Assembly (NCBI RefSeq): GCF_029227915.1
Contig: NC_079884.1
Span: 17,176,001-17,240,000 of the forward strand
Reading direction: 5' to 3'
From: Hydractinia symbiolongicarpus
Taxonomy: Eukaryota; Cnidaria; Hydrozoa; Anthoathecata; Hydractiniidae
Length of the DNA stretch: 64,000 nt
The notes under the pieces were generated by a model, which was given only the letters and a program-made list of their open reading frames with translations, was not told where the DNA came from and did not search any database. The position numbers and the translations under genes are program-made. Positions 37,358 to 50,591 of the stretch are shown one piece after another; within the stretch, counting starts at the first letter, position 1; each line of letters opens with the position of its first letter.

Positions 37358-39505
37358 AACCTCTACGAGTACTTGACGGTGATAAAAGGACATGGAGCAT
37401 TGGAAAACGACCTGAGACGTCGGAGTCCATTAAGAGTGAAAGGTCTAGACCAATGGTAAAATGTGGAGACAGGTGGAACCACGTGATTTATGTGTAAGGC
37501 CTTTATTACGCGGTTAAAAGCCATATTACAGTCTTTATGAACCTCTACGAGTACTTGACGGTGTTTTAAGGCAATGGAGCATTGCAAAGCAAATTGGGAC
37601 GTCGTAGCCCATTGAGAGTGGAAGGACTACACCAATGGTAAAATCCGCAGACACGTGCAGTCACGTGAATTACATGTAAGGCCATTATTAGGCAGCGAAA
37701 GGTCATAAAACATCCTTTAGAGACGGGTACATGTAGTTGGCGGTTATATAACGCCATGGTGCAATGGAAAACGACTTGAGACCTCGTAGTCCATTGAGGG
37801 TTAAAGGACTAGACCAATGGTAAAATGTGGAGACAGGTGGAACCACGTGATTTATGTGTAAGGCCTTTATTACGCGGTTAAAAGCCATGTTACAGTCTTT
37901 ATGAACCTGTACGAGTATTTCACGAAGTTATAAGGCCATGGCAAAACGACTTAGGACGTCGTAGTCCATTGAGAGTGAAAGGACTAGACCAATGGTAACC
38001 TCTGCAGACACGTGGAACTACGTGATTTACGTGTAAAGCTTTTATTACGCGGTTAAAAGCCATATTACAGCTTTTTATAGACCTGTACGAGTGTTTGACG
38101 GTCTTATAACGCTATGGAGCATTGGAAAACGACTTGGGACGTCGTAGTCCATTGAGAGTGAAAGGACTACACCAATGGTTCCCTCCGCAGACACATGCAG
38201 TCACGTGAATTACATGTAAGGCGTTTATTAGGCAGCGAAAGGTCATAAAACAACATCTAGAGACGGGTACATGTAGTTGGCGGTGTTATAACGCCATGGT
38301 GCAATGGCAAACGAATTAGTCGTCATAATCGAATAAGAGTGGAAGGACTAGACCAATGGTAACCTCCGCAGTCACGTGGAACGACGTGATTTACGTGTAA
38401 GGCCTTTATTACGCGGTTAAAAGCCATATTACAGCTTTTATAGACCTGTACGAGTATTTCACGAAGTTATAAGGCCATGGCGCAATGGAAAACGAATTGG
38501 GACGTCATCGTTGAGTAAGAGTGGAAGGACTAGACCAATGCTAACGTCCGCAGACACGTGAAGCCCCGTGATTTACGTCTAAGGCTCTTATTGCGCGGTT
38601 AAAAACCATATTACAGCCTTTATAGACCTCTACGAGTATTTCACGAAGTTATAAGGCCATGGAGCAATGGAAAACGACTTGGGACGTCGTAGTCCATTGA
38701 GAGTGGAAGGACTAGACCAATGGCAACTTCCGCAGACACGTGAAACAACGTGATTTACGTCAAAGGCTCTTATTACGCGGTTAAAAGCCATGTTACAGTC
38801 TTTATGAACCTCTACGAGTACTTGACGGTGTTTTAAGGCAATGGAGCATTGCAAAACGACTTGGGACGTCGTAGCCCATTGAGAGTGGAAGGACTACACC
38901 AATGGTAAAATCCGCAGACACGTGCAGTCACGTGAATTACATGTAAGGCCATTATTAGGCAGCGAAAGGTCAAAAAACATCCTTTAGAGACGGGTACATG
39001 TAGTTGGCGGTTATATTACGCCATGGTGCAATGGAAAACGAATTGGGACGTCATAGTCGAGTGTGAGTTGAAGGACTAGACCAATGGTAACCTCCGCAGA
39101 CACGTGAAACCACGTGATTTACGTGTAAGGCCTTTATTACGCAGTTAAAGGCCATGTTACAGTCTTTATAGGCCTGTACGATTATTTCACGAAGTTATAA
39201 GGCCATGTACCATTGCAAAACGACTTGGGACGTCGTAGTCCATTGAGAGTAGAAGGACTAGACCAATGGTAACCTCTGCAGACATGTGAAACCCCGTGAT
39301 TTACGTGTAAGGCCTTTATTAGGCAGTTAATAGCCATGTTACAGTTTTTATAGCCCTGAACATGTAGTTGACGGTGTTATAACGCCATGGTGTAATGGCA
39401 AACGAATTAGGCGGTATAGTCGAATAAGAGTGAAAGTGCTAGACCAATGGTAACCTCCGCAGTCTCGTGGAACCACGTGATTTACGTCTAAGGCTCTTAT
39501 TACGC
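37357..39505. repeat. Mosaic stretch copied from the 27-29 and 48-49 kb regions
   Basis: 37,350-37,760 matches 48,489-48,900 (offset 11,139), including the unusual gacggtgataaaaggacatg. 37,860-39,505 matches about 27,510-29,340 at offset 10,350 and then 10,168, so one monomer is missing. The shortened ggccatggcaaaacg monomer (37,937) matches those at 25,048 and 27,589. Confidence 0.72.
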
Positions 39506-41700
39506 GGTTAAAAGACATATTACAGCCTTTATAGACCTGTACGAGTATTTCACGAAGTTATAAGGCCATGTAGCATTGCGAAACGACTTGGGACGTCGTA
39601 GTCCATTGAGAGTGGAAGGACTAGGCCAATGGTAACCTCTGCAGTCACGTGGAACCATGTAATTTACGTGTAAGGCCTTTATTACGCGGTTAAAAGACAT
39701 ATTACAGCCTTTATAGACCTGTACGAGTATTTCACGAAGTTATAAGGCCATGGAGCATTGGAAAACGACCTGAGACGTCGGAGTCCATTGAGAGTGGAAG
39801 GTCTAGACCAATGGTAACCTGTGGAGACAGGTGGAACCACGTGATTTACGTGTAAGGCCTTTATTACGCAGTTAAAAGCCATGTTACAGTCTTTATAGTC
39901 CCGTACGAGTTTTTCCCAGTGTTATAAGGCCATGGAGCATTGGAAAACGACCTGAGACGTCGGAGTCCATTGAGAGTGGAAGGTCTAGACCAATGGTAAC
40001 CTGTGGAGACAGTTGGAACCACGTGATTTACGTGTAAGGCCTTTATTAGGCAGTTAATAGCCATGTTACAGTCTTTATAGCCCTGAACATGGTGTAATGG
40101 CAAACGAATTACGCGGTATAGTCGAATAAGAGTGAAAGGCTAGACCAATGGTAACCTCCGCAGTCACGTGGAACCATGTAATTTACGTGTAAGGCCTTTA
40201 TTACGCGGTTAAAAGACATAACACAGCCTTTATAGACCTGTACGAGTATTTCACGAAGTTTTGAGGCCATGGGGCAATGGAAAACTACTTGAGACCTCGT
40301 AGTCCATTGAGGGTTAAAGGACTAGACCAATGGTAAAATGTGGAGACAGGTGGAACTATGTGATTTATGTGTAAGGCCTTTATTACGCGTTTAAAAGCCA
40401 TGTTAAAGTCTTTATAGACCTGTACGATTAGTTCACGAAGTTATAAGGTCATGGAGCATTGCAAAACGACTTGGGACGTCGTAGTCCATTGAGAGTGGAA
40501 GGACAAGGCCAATGGTAACCTCCGCAGTCACGTGGAACCACGTAATTTACGTGTAAGGCCTTTATTACGCGGTTAAAAGACATATTACAGCCTTTATAGA
40601 CCTGTACGAGTATTTCACGAAGTTATAAGGCCATGGAGCATTGGAAAACGACCTGAGACGTCGGAGTCCATTGAGAGTGGAAGGTCTAGACCAATGGTAA
40701 CCTGTGGAGACAGGTGGAACCACGTGATTTACGTGTAAGGCCTTTATTACGCAGTTAAAACCATGTTACAGTCTTTATAGTCCCGTACGAGTTTTTGCCA
40801 GTGTTATAAGGCCATGGAGCATTGGAAAACGACCTGAGACGTCGGAGTCCATTGAGAGTGGAAGGTCTAGACCAATGGTAACCTGTGGAGACAGGTGGCA
40901 CCACGTGATTTACGTGTAAGGCCTTTATTAGGCAGTTAACAGCCATGTTACAGTCTTTATAGTCCCGTACGAGTTTTTGAGAGTGTTATAAGGGCATGGA
41001 GCATTGGAAAACAACCTGAGTCATCATAGTCCTTTGAGAGTGGACGGACTAGACCAATGGTAACCTGTGGAGATAGGTGGAACAACGTCATTTACGTGTA
41101 AGGCCTTTATTAGGCAGTCAATAGCCATGTTACAGTCTTTATAGCCCTGAACATGTAGTTGACGGTGTTATAACGCCATGGTGTAATGGCAAACGAATTA
41201 GGCGGTATAGTCGAATAAGAGTGAAAGGGCTAGACCAATGGTAACCTCCGCAGTCACGTGGAACCATGTAATTTACGTGTAAGGCCTTTATTACGCGGTT
41301 AAAAGACATAATACAGCCTTTATAGACCTGTACGAGTATTTCACGAAGTTATGAGGCCATGGGGCAATGGAAAACGACTTGAGACCTCGTAGTCCATTGA
41401 GAGTGGAAGGACTAGACCAATGGTAACTTCCGCAGACACGTGAAACCACGTGAGTTACGTCTAAGGCTCTTATTGCGCGGTTAAAAACCATATTACAGCC
41501 TTTATAGACCTGTACGAGTATTTCACGAAGTTATAAGGCTATGGTTCAATGGAAAACGAATTGGGACGTCATAGTCGAGTGAGAGTTGAAGGACTAGACC
41601 AATGGTAACCTCTGCAGACACGTGAAACCACGTGATTTACGTGTAAGGCCTTTATTGCGCAGTTAAAGGCCATGTTACAGTCTTTATAGACCTGTACGAT
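39505..41700. repeat. Mosaic stretch rich in E and C monomers
   Basis: Repeated E, B and C (tttttgccagtg or tttttcccagtg) monomers near 39.7-40.1 and 40.55-40.95 kb, then C, D, E, F, A. A 25-bp deletion lies at 40,090. No gene or unique sequence. Confidence 0.62.
40087..40095. repeat. 25-bp deletion with CATG microhomology
   Basis: The text reads ccctgaacatggtgtaatgg. Intact type D copies have 25 more bases between the two catg words (aacatg and gccatgg). One catg is kept, as expected for slippage or microhomology-mediated loss. Confidence 0.8.
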
Positions 41701-43834
41701 TATTTCACGAAGTTATAAGGCCATGTAGCATTGCAAAACGACTTGGGACGTCGTAGTCCATTGAGAGTGGAAGGACTAGACCAATGGTAACCTCCGCAGA
41801 CACGTGAAACCACGTGATTTACGTGTAAGGCCTTTATTGAGCAGTTAATAGCCATGTTACAGTCTTTATAGCCCTGAACATGTAGTTGACGGTGTTATAA
41901 CGCCATGGTGTAATGGCAAACGAATTAGGCGGTATAGTCGAATAAGAGTGAAAGTGCTAGACCAATGGAAACCTCCGCAGTCACGTGGAACCACGTGATT
42001 TACGTCTAAGGCTCTTATTATGCGGTTAAAAGCTATGTTACAGTCTTTATGAACCTGTACGAGTATTTGACGGTGTTATAAGGCCATGGAGCATTGTAAA
42101 AAACGACCTGAGACGTCGGAGTCCATTGAGAGTGGAAGGACTAGACCAATGGTAACCTGTGGAGACAGGTGAAACCACGTGATTAACGTGTAAGGCCTTT
42201 ATTGCGCAGTTAAAGGCCATGTTACAGTCTTTATAGACCTGTACGATAATTTCACGAAGTTATAAGGCCATGTAGCATTGCAAAACGACTTGGGACGTCG
42301 TAGTCCATTGAGAGTGGAAGGACTAGGCCAATGGTAACCTCCGCAGTCACGTGGAACCACGTAATTTACGTGTAAGGCCTTTATTACGCGGTTAAAAGAC
42401 ATATTACAGGCCTTATAGACCTGTACGAGTATTTCACGAAGTTATAAGGCCATGGAGCATTGGGAAACGACTTAAGACCTCGTAGTCCATTGAGGGTTAA
42501 AGGACTAGACCAATGGTAAAATGTGGAGACAGGTGGAACCACGTGATTTACGTGTAAGGCCTTTATTACGCAGTTAAAAGCCATGTTACAGTCTTTATAG
42601 TCCCGTACGAGTTTTTGCCAGTGTCATAAGGCCATGGAGCATTGGAAAACGACCTGAGACGTCGAAGTCCATTGAGAGTGGAAGGTCTAGACCAATGGTA
42701 ACCTGTGGAGACAGGTGGAACCACGTGATTTACGTGTAAGGCCTTTATTAGGCAGTTAATAGCCATGTTACAGTCTTTATAGCCCTGAACATGTAGTTGA
42801 CGGTGTTATAACGCAATGGTGTAATGGCAAACGAATTAGGCGGTATAGTCGAATAAGAGTGAAAGGGCTAGACCAATGGTAACCTCTGCAGTCACGTGGA
42901 ACCACGTAATTTACGTGTAAGGCCTTTATTACGCGGTTAAAAGACATATTACAGCCTTTATAGACCTGTACGAGTATTTCACGAAGTTATAAGGCCAAGG
43001 AGCAATGAAAAACGACTTGGGGCGTCGTAGTCCATTGAGAGTGGAAGGACTAGACCAATGGTAACTTCCGCAGACACGTGAAACAACGTGATTTACGTCT
43101 AAGGCTCTTATTACGCGGTTAAAAGCCATGTTACAGTCTTTATGAACCTCTACGAGTACTTAACGGTGTTTTAAGGCAATGGAGCATTGCAAAACAACTT
43201 GGGACGTCGTAGATCATTGAGAGTGGAAGGACTACACCAATGGTAAAATCCGCAGACACGTGCAGTCGCGTGAATTACATGTAAGGCCATTATTAGGCAG
43301 CAAAAGGTCATAAAACATCCTTTAGAGACGGGTATATGTAGTTGGCGGTTATATTACGCCATGGTGCAATGGAAAACGAATTGGGACGTCATAGTCGAGT
43401 GAGAGTTGAAGGACTGGACCAATGGTAACCTCCGCAGACACGTGAAACCACGTGATTTACGTCTAAGGCCTTTATTACGCAGTTAATGGCCATGTTACAG
43501 TCTTTATAAACCTGTACGATTATTTCACGAAGTTATAAGGCCATGTAGCATTGAAAAACGACTTGGGACGTCGTAGTCCATTGAGAGTGGAAGGACTTGA
43601 CCAATGGTAACCTCCGCAGACACGTGAATCCACGTGATTTACGTCTAAGGCTTTTATTACGCGGTTAAAAGCCATGTTACAGTCTTTATGAACCTGTACG
43701 AGTATTTGACGGTGTTATAAGGCAATGGAGCATTGGAAAACGACCTGAGACGTCGGAGTCCATTGAGAGTGGAAGGTCTAGACCAATGGTAACCTGTGGA
43801 GACAGGTGGAACCACGTGATTTACGTGTAAGGCC
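41700..43834. repeat. 2.1-kb segment, copy 1 (offset 11,536)
   Basis: It matches 53,236-55,370 over about twelve monomers in the same order. Shared variants are tattatgcggttaaaagcta and gtacgataatttcacg. Confidence 0.82.
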
Positions 43835-44330
43835 TTTATTAGGCAGTTAATAGCCATGTTACAGTCTTTATAGCCCTGAACATGTAGTTGACGGTGTTAT
43901 AACGCAATGGTGTAATGGCAAACGAATTAGGCGGTATAGTCGAATAAGAGTGAAAGGGCTAGACCAATGGTAACCTCCGCAGTCACGTGGAACCACGTAA
44001 TTTACGTGTAAGGCCTTTATTACGCGGTTAAAAGACATATTACAGCCTTTATAGACCTGTACGAGTATTTCACGAAGTTATAAGGCCAAGGAGCAATGAA
44101 AAACGACTTGGGACGTCGTAGTCCATTGAGGGTTAAGGGACTAGACCAATGGTAAAATGTGGAGACAGTGGAACCACGTGATTAACGTCTAAGGCTCTTA
44201 TTACGCGGTTAAAAGCCATGTTACAGTCTTTATGAACCTCTACGAGTACTTGACGGTGATAAAAGGACATGGAGCATTGGAAAACGACCTGAGACGTCGG
44301 AGTCCATTGAGAGTGAAAGGTCTAGACCAA
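43835..44330. repeat. Link of D, E/F and gataaaagg monomers
   Basis: This short stretch holds D and E monomers and the gtggagacagtggaacc and gacggtgataaaaggacatg variants. These are also found at 48.4-48.6, 49.7-49.9, 57.1-57.3 and 61.5-61.7 kb. Confidence 0.65.
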
Positions 44331-46398
44331 TGGTAAAATGTGGAGACAGGCGGAACCACGTGATTTATGTGTAAGGCCTTTATTACGCGGGTAAAAGCCA
44401 TGTTACAGTCTTAATAGACCTGTACGATTATTTCACGAAGTTATAAGGGCATGGAGCATTGCAAAACGACTTAGGACGTCATCGTTGAGTAAGAGTGGAA
44501 GGACTAGACCAATGGTAACCTCCGGAGACACGTGAAACCACGTGATTTACGTCTAAGGCTCTTATTACGCGGTTAAAGGCCATGTTACAGCCTTTATGAA
44601 CCTCTACGAGTACTTGACGGTGTTATAAGGCCATGGAGCATTGGAAAACGACCTGAGACGTCGGAGTCGATTGAGAGTGGAAGGTCTAGACCAATGGTAA
44701 CCTGTGGAGACAGGTGGAACCACGTGATTTACGTGTAAGGCCGTTATTACGCAGTTAAAAGCCATGTTACAGTCTTTATAGTCCCGTACGAGTTTTTGAG
44801 AGTGTTATAAGGGCATGGAGCATTCGAAAACAACCTGAGTCATCATAGTCCTTTGAGAGTGGACGGACTAGACCAATGGAAACCTGTGGAGACAGGTGCA
44901 ACAACGTCATTTACGTGTAAGGCCTTTATTAGGCAGTCAATAGCCATGTTACAGTCTTTATAGCCCTGAACATGTAGTTGACGGTGTTATAACGCCATGG
45001 TGTAATGGCAAACGAATTAGGCGGTATAGTCGAATAAGAATGAAAGGGCTAGACCAATGGTAACCTCCGCAGTCACGTGGAACCATGTAATTTACGTGTA
45101 AGGCCTTTATTACGCGGTTAAAAGACATAATACAGCCTTTATAGACCTGTACGAGTATTTCACGAAGTTATAAGGCTATGGCGCAATGGAAAACGAATTG
45201 GGACGTCATCGTTGAGTAAGAGTGGAAGGACTAGACCAATGCTAACCTCCGCAGACACGTGAAGCCCCGTTATTTACGTCTAAGGCTCTTATTGCGCGGT
45301 TAAAAACCATATTACAGCCTTTATAGACCTGTACGAGTATTTCACGAAGTTATAAGGCCATGGAGCAATGGAAAACGACTTGGGACGTCGTAGTCCATTG
45401 AGAGTGGAAGGACTAGACCAATGGCAACTTCCGCAGACACGTGAAACAACGTGATTTACGTCTAAGGCTCTTATTACGCGGTTAAAAGCCATGTTACAGT
45501 CTTTATGAACCTCTACGAGTACTTGACGGTGTTTTAAGGCAATGGAGCATTGCAAAACGACTTGGGACGTCGTAGCCCATTGAGAGTGGAAGGACTACAC
45601 CAATGGTAAAATCCGCAGACACGTGCAGTCACGTGAATTACATGTAAGGCCATTATTAGGCAGCGAAAGGTCATAAAACATCCTTTAGAGACGGGTACAT
45701 GTAGTTGGCGGTTATATTACGCCATGGTGCAATGGAAAACGAATTGGGACGTCATAGTCGAGTGAGAGTTGAAGGACTAGACCAATGGTAACCTCCGCAG
45801 TCACGTGGAACCACGTGATTTACGTCTAAGGCTCTTATTATGCGGTTAAAAGCTATGTTACAGTCTTTATGAACCTGTACGAGTATTTCACGAAGTTATG
45901 AGGCCATGGAGCAATGGAAAACGACTTGAGACCTCGTAGTCCATTGAGGGTTAAAGGACTAGACCAATGGTAAAATGTGGAGACAGATGGAACTACGTGA
46001 TTTATGTGTAAGGCCTTTATTACGCGTTTAAAAGCCATGTTACAGTCTTTATAGACCTGTACGATTAGTTCACGAAGTTATAAGGCCATGTAGCATTGCA
46101 AAACGACTTGGGACGTCGTAGTCCATTGAGAGTGGAAGGACTAGACCAATGGTAACCTCCGCAGACACGTGAAACCACGTGATTTACGTGTAAGGCCTTT
46201 ATTGAGCAGTTAATAGCCATGTTACAGTCTTTATAGCCCTGAACATGTAGTTGACGGTGTTATAACGCCATGGTGTAATGGCAAACGAATTAGGCGGTAT
46301 AGTCGAATAAGAGTGAAAGTGCTAGACCAATGGTAACCTCCGCAGTCACGTGGAACCACGTGATTTACGTCTAAGGCTCTTATTATGCGGTTAAAAGC
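44330..46398. repeat. 2.1-kb segment, copy 1 (offset 6,262)
   Basis: It matches 50,592-52,660. Shared marks are cggagtcgattgagagtgg (also at 58.02 kb) and ggtgcaacaacgtcattt. It holds an F-G-C-D-E run, then J, H, I, B, F and A. Confidence 0.82.
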
Positions 46399-47395
46399 TA
46401 TGTTACAGTCTTTATGAACCTGTACGAGTATTTGACGGTGTTATAAGGCCATGGAGCATTGTAAAAAACGACCTGAGACGTCGGAGTCCATTGAGAGTGG
46501 AAGGACTAGACCAATGGTAACCTGTGGAGACAGGTGAAACCACGTGATTAACGTGTAAGGCCTTTATTGCGCAGTTAAAGGCCATGTTACAGTCTTTATA
46601 GACCTGTACGATAATTTCACGAAGTTATAAGGCCATGTAGCATTGCAAAACGACTTGGGACGTCGTAGTCCATTGAGAGTGGAAGGACTACACCAATGGT
46701 AACCTCCGCAGACACGTGAAACCACGTGATTTACGTCTAAGGCCTTTATTACGCAGTTAATGGCCATGTTACAGTCTTTATAAACCTGTACGATTATTTC
46801 ACGAAGTTATAAGGCCATGTAGCATTGCAAAACGACTTGGGACGTCGTAGTCCATTGAGAGTGGAAGGACTTGACCAATGGTAACCTCCGCAGACACGTG
46901 AATCCACGTGATTTACGTCTAAGGCTCTTATTACGCGGTTAAAAGCCATGTTACAGTCTTTATGAACCTGTACGAGTATTTGACGGTGTTATAAGGCAAT
47001 GGAGCATTGGAAAACGACCTGAGACGTCGGAGTCCATTGAGAGTGGAAGGTCTAGACCAATGGTAACCTGTGGAGACAGGTGGAACCACGTGATTTACGT
47101 GTAAGGCCTTTATTAGGCAGTTAATAGCCATGTTACAGTCTTTATAGCCCTGAACATGTAGTTGACGGTGTTATAACGCAATGGTGTAATGGCAAACGAA
47201 TAAGGCGGTATAGTCGAATAAGAGTGAAAGGGCTAGACCAATGGTAACCTCCGCAGTCACGTGGAACCACGTAATTTACGTGTAAGGCCTTTATTACGCG
47301 GTTAAAAGACATATTACAGCCTTTATAGACCTGTACGAGTATTTCACGAAGTTATAAGGCCAAGGAGCAATGAAAAACGACTTGGGACGTCGTTG
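46398..47395. repeat. Copy of the 42-44 kb run, ending at a truncated monomer
   Basis: 46.40-46.66 kb matches about 53.57-53.83 kb (offset 7,171). 46.75-47.2 kb matches 43.48-43.93 kb (B with ggcaatggagcattgg, then D). The stretch stops at the broken junction at 47,394. Confidence 0.68.
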
Positions 47396-47396
47396 C
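47391..47396. repeat. Junction with net loss of 103 bp
   Basis: Here gggacgtcgt runs into tgcagtctttatgaacc. In the aligned copy near 56,011-56,125 these two parts are separated by 105 bases; here only two (tg) lie between. This is the largest monomer truncation I found, leaving about 79 bp of that monomer. Confidence 0.82.
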
Positions 47397-50300
47397 AGTC
47401 TTTATGAACCTCTACGAGTACTTGACGGTGTTTTAAGGCAATGGAGCATTGCAAAACAACTTGGGACGTCGTAGCCCATTGAGAGTGGAAGGACTACAAC
47501 AATGGTAAAATCCGCAGACACGTGCAGTCACGTGAATTACATGTAAGGCCATTATTAGGCAGCGAAAGGTCATAAAACATCCTTTAGAGACGGGTACATG
47601 TAGTTGGCGGTTATATTACGCCAGGGTGCAATGGAAAACGAATTGGGGCGTCATAGTCGAGTGAGAGTTGAAGGACTGGACCAATGGTAACCTCCGCAGA
47701 CACGTGAAACCACGTGATTTACGTCTAAGGCCTTTATTACGCAGTTAATGGCCATGTTACAGTCTTTATAAACCTGTACGATTATTTCACGAAGTTATAA
47801 GGCCATGTAGCATTGCAAAACGACTTGGGACGTCGTAGTCCATTGAGAGTGGAAGGACTAGACCAATGGTAACCTCCGCAGACACGTGAATCCACGTGAT
47901 TTACGTCTAAGGCTCTTATTACGCGGTTAAAAGCCATGTTACAGTCTTTATGAACCTGTACGAGTATTTGACGGTGTTATAAGGCCATGGAGCATTGGAA
48001 AACGACCTGAGACGTAGGAGTCCATTGAGAGTGGAAGGTCTAGACCAATGGTAACCTGTGGAGACAGGTGGAACCACGTGATTTACGTGTAAGGCGTTTA
48101 TTAGGCAGTTAATAGCCATGTTACAGTCTTTATAGCCCTGAACATATAGTTGACAGTGTTATAACGCCATGGTGTAATGGCAAACGAATAAGGCGGTATA
48201 GTCGAATAAGAGTGAAAGGGCTAGACCAATGGTAACCTCTGCAGTCACGTGGAACCACGTAATTTACGTGTAAGGCCTTTATTACGCGGTTAAAAGACAT
48301 ATTACAGCCTTTATAGACCTGTACGAGTATTTCACGAAGTTATAAGGCCAAGGAGCAATGAAAAACGACTTGGGACGTCGTAGTCCATTGAGGGTTAAGG
48401 GACTAGACCAATGGTAAAATGTGGAGACAGTGGAACCACGTGATTAACGTCTAAGGCTCTTATTACGCGGTTAAAAGCCATGTTACAGTCTTTATGAACC
48501 TCTACGAGTACTTGACGGTGATAAAAGGACATGGAGCATTGGAAAACGACCTGAGACGTCGGAGTCCATTGAGAGTGAAAGGTCTAGACCAATGGTAAAA
48601 TGTGGAGACAGGTGGAACCACGTGATTTATGTGTAAGGCCTTTATTACGCGGTTAAAAGCCATGTTACAGTCTTTATGAACCTCTACGAGTACTTGACGG
48701 TGTTTTAAGGCAATGGAGCATTGCAAAACAACTTTGGACGTCGTAGCCCATTGAGAGTGGAAGGACTACACCAATGGTAAAATCCGCAGACACGTGCAGT
48801 CACGTGAATTACATGTAAGGCCATTATTAGGCAGCGAAAGGTCATAAAACATCCTTTAGAGACGGGTACATGTAGTTGGCGGTTATATTACGCCATGGTG
48901 CAATGGAAAACGAATTGGGGCGTCATAGTCGAGTGAGAGTTGAAGGACTGGACCAATGGTAACCTCCGCAGACACGTGAAACCACGTGATTTACGTCTAA
49001 GGCCTTTATTACGCAGTTAATGGCCATGTTACAGTCTTTATAAACCTGTACGATTATTTCACGAAGTTATAAGGCCATGTAGCATTGCAAAACGACTTGG
49101 GACGTCGTAGTCCATTGAGAGTGGAAGGACTAGACCAATGGTAACCTCCGCAGACACGTGAATCCACGTGATTTACGTCTAAGGCTCTTATTACGCGGTT
49201 AAAAGCCATGTTACAGTCTTTATGAACCTGTACGAGTATTTGACGGTGTTATAAGGCCATGGAGCATTGGAAAACGACCTGAGACGTAGGAGTCCATTGA
49301 GAGTGGAAGGTCTAGACCAATGGTAACCTGTGGAGACAGGTGGAACCACGTGATTTACGTGTAAGGCGTTTATTAGGCAGTTAATAGCCATGTTACAGTC
49401 TTTATAGCCCTGAACATATAGTTGACAGTGTTATAACGCCATGGTGTAATGGCAAACGAATAAGGCGGTATAGTCGAATAAGAGTGAAAGGGCTAGACCA
49501 ATGGTAACCTCTGCAGTCACGTGGAACCACGTAATTTACGTGTAAGGCCTTTATTACGCGGTTAAAAGACATATTACAGCCTTTATAGACCTGTACGAGT
49601 ATTTCACGAAGTTATAAGGCCAAGGAGCAATGAAAAACGACTTGGGACGTCGTAGTCCATTGAGGGTTAAGGGACTAGACCAATGGTAAAATGTGGAGAC
49701 AGTGGAACCACGTGATTAACGTCTAAGGCTCTTATTACGCGGTTAAAAGCCATGTTACAGTCTTTATGAACCTCTACGAGTACTTGACGGTGATAAAAGG
49801 ACATGGAGCATTGGAAAACGACCTGAGACGTCGGAGTCCATTGAGAGTGAAAGGTCTAGACCAATGGTAAAATGTGGAGACAGGTGGAACCACGTGATTT
49901 ATGTGTAAGGCCTTTATTACGCGGTTAAAAGCCATGTTACAGTCTTTATGAACCTCTACGAGTACTTGACGGTGTTTTAAGGCAATGGAGCATTGCAAAA
50001 CAACTTGGGACGTCGTAGCCCATTGAGAGTGGAAGGACTACACCAATGGTAAAATCCGCAGACACGTGCAGTCACGTGAATTACATGTAAGGCCATTATT
50101 AGGCAGCGAAAGGTCATAAAACATCCTTTAGAGACGGGTACATGTAGTTGGCGGTTATATTACGCCATGGTGCAATGGAAAACGAATTGGGGCGTCATAG
50201 TCGAGTGAGAGTTGAAGGACTGGACCAATGGTAACCTCCGCAGACACGTGAAACCACGTGATTTACGTCTAAGGCCTTTATTACGCAGTTAATGGCCATG

Positions 50301-50545
50301 TTACAGTCTTTATAAACCTGTACGATTATTTCACGAAGTTATAAGGCCATGTAGCATTGCAAAACGACTTGGGACGTCGTAGTCCATTGAGAGTGGAAGG
50401 ACTAGACCAATGGTAACCTCCGCAGACACGTGAATCCACGTGATTTACGTCTAAGGCTCTTATTACGCGGTTAAAAGCCATGTTACAGTCTTTATGAACC
50501 TGTACGAGTATTTGACGGTGTTATAAGGCCATGGAGCATTGGAAA
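47396..50545. repeat. Tandem 1,272-bp seven-monomer higher-order repeat, about 2.5 copies
   Basis: Type I copies at 47,525, 48,797 and 50,069 are exactly 1,272 apart, and surrounding monomers match in order. Unit boundaries fall near 48,668 and 49,940. Shared marks are gaacatatagttgacagtg, gaataaggcggtat and gacggtgataaaagg. Array ends near 50,545, where an H-like right half takes over. Confidence 0.88.
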
Positions 50546-50591
50546 ACGACTTGGGACGTCGTAGCCCATTGAGAGTGGAAGGACTACACCA

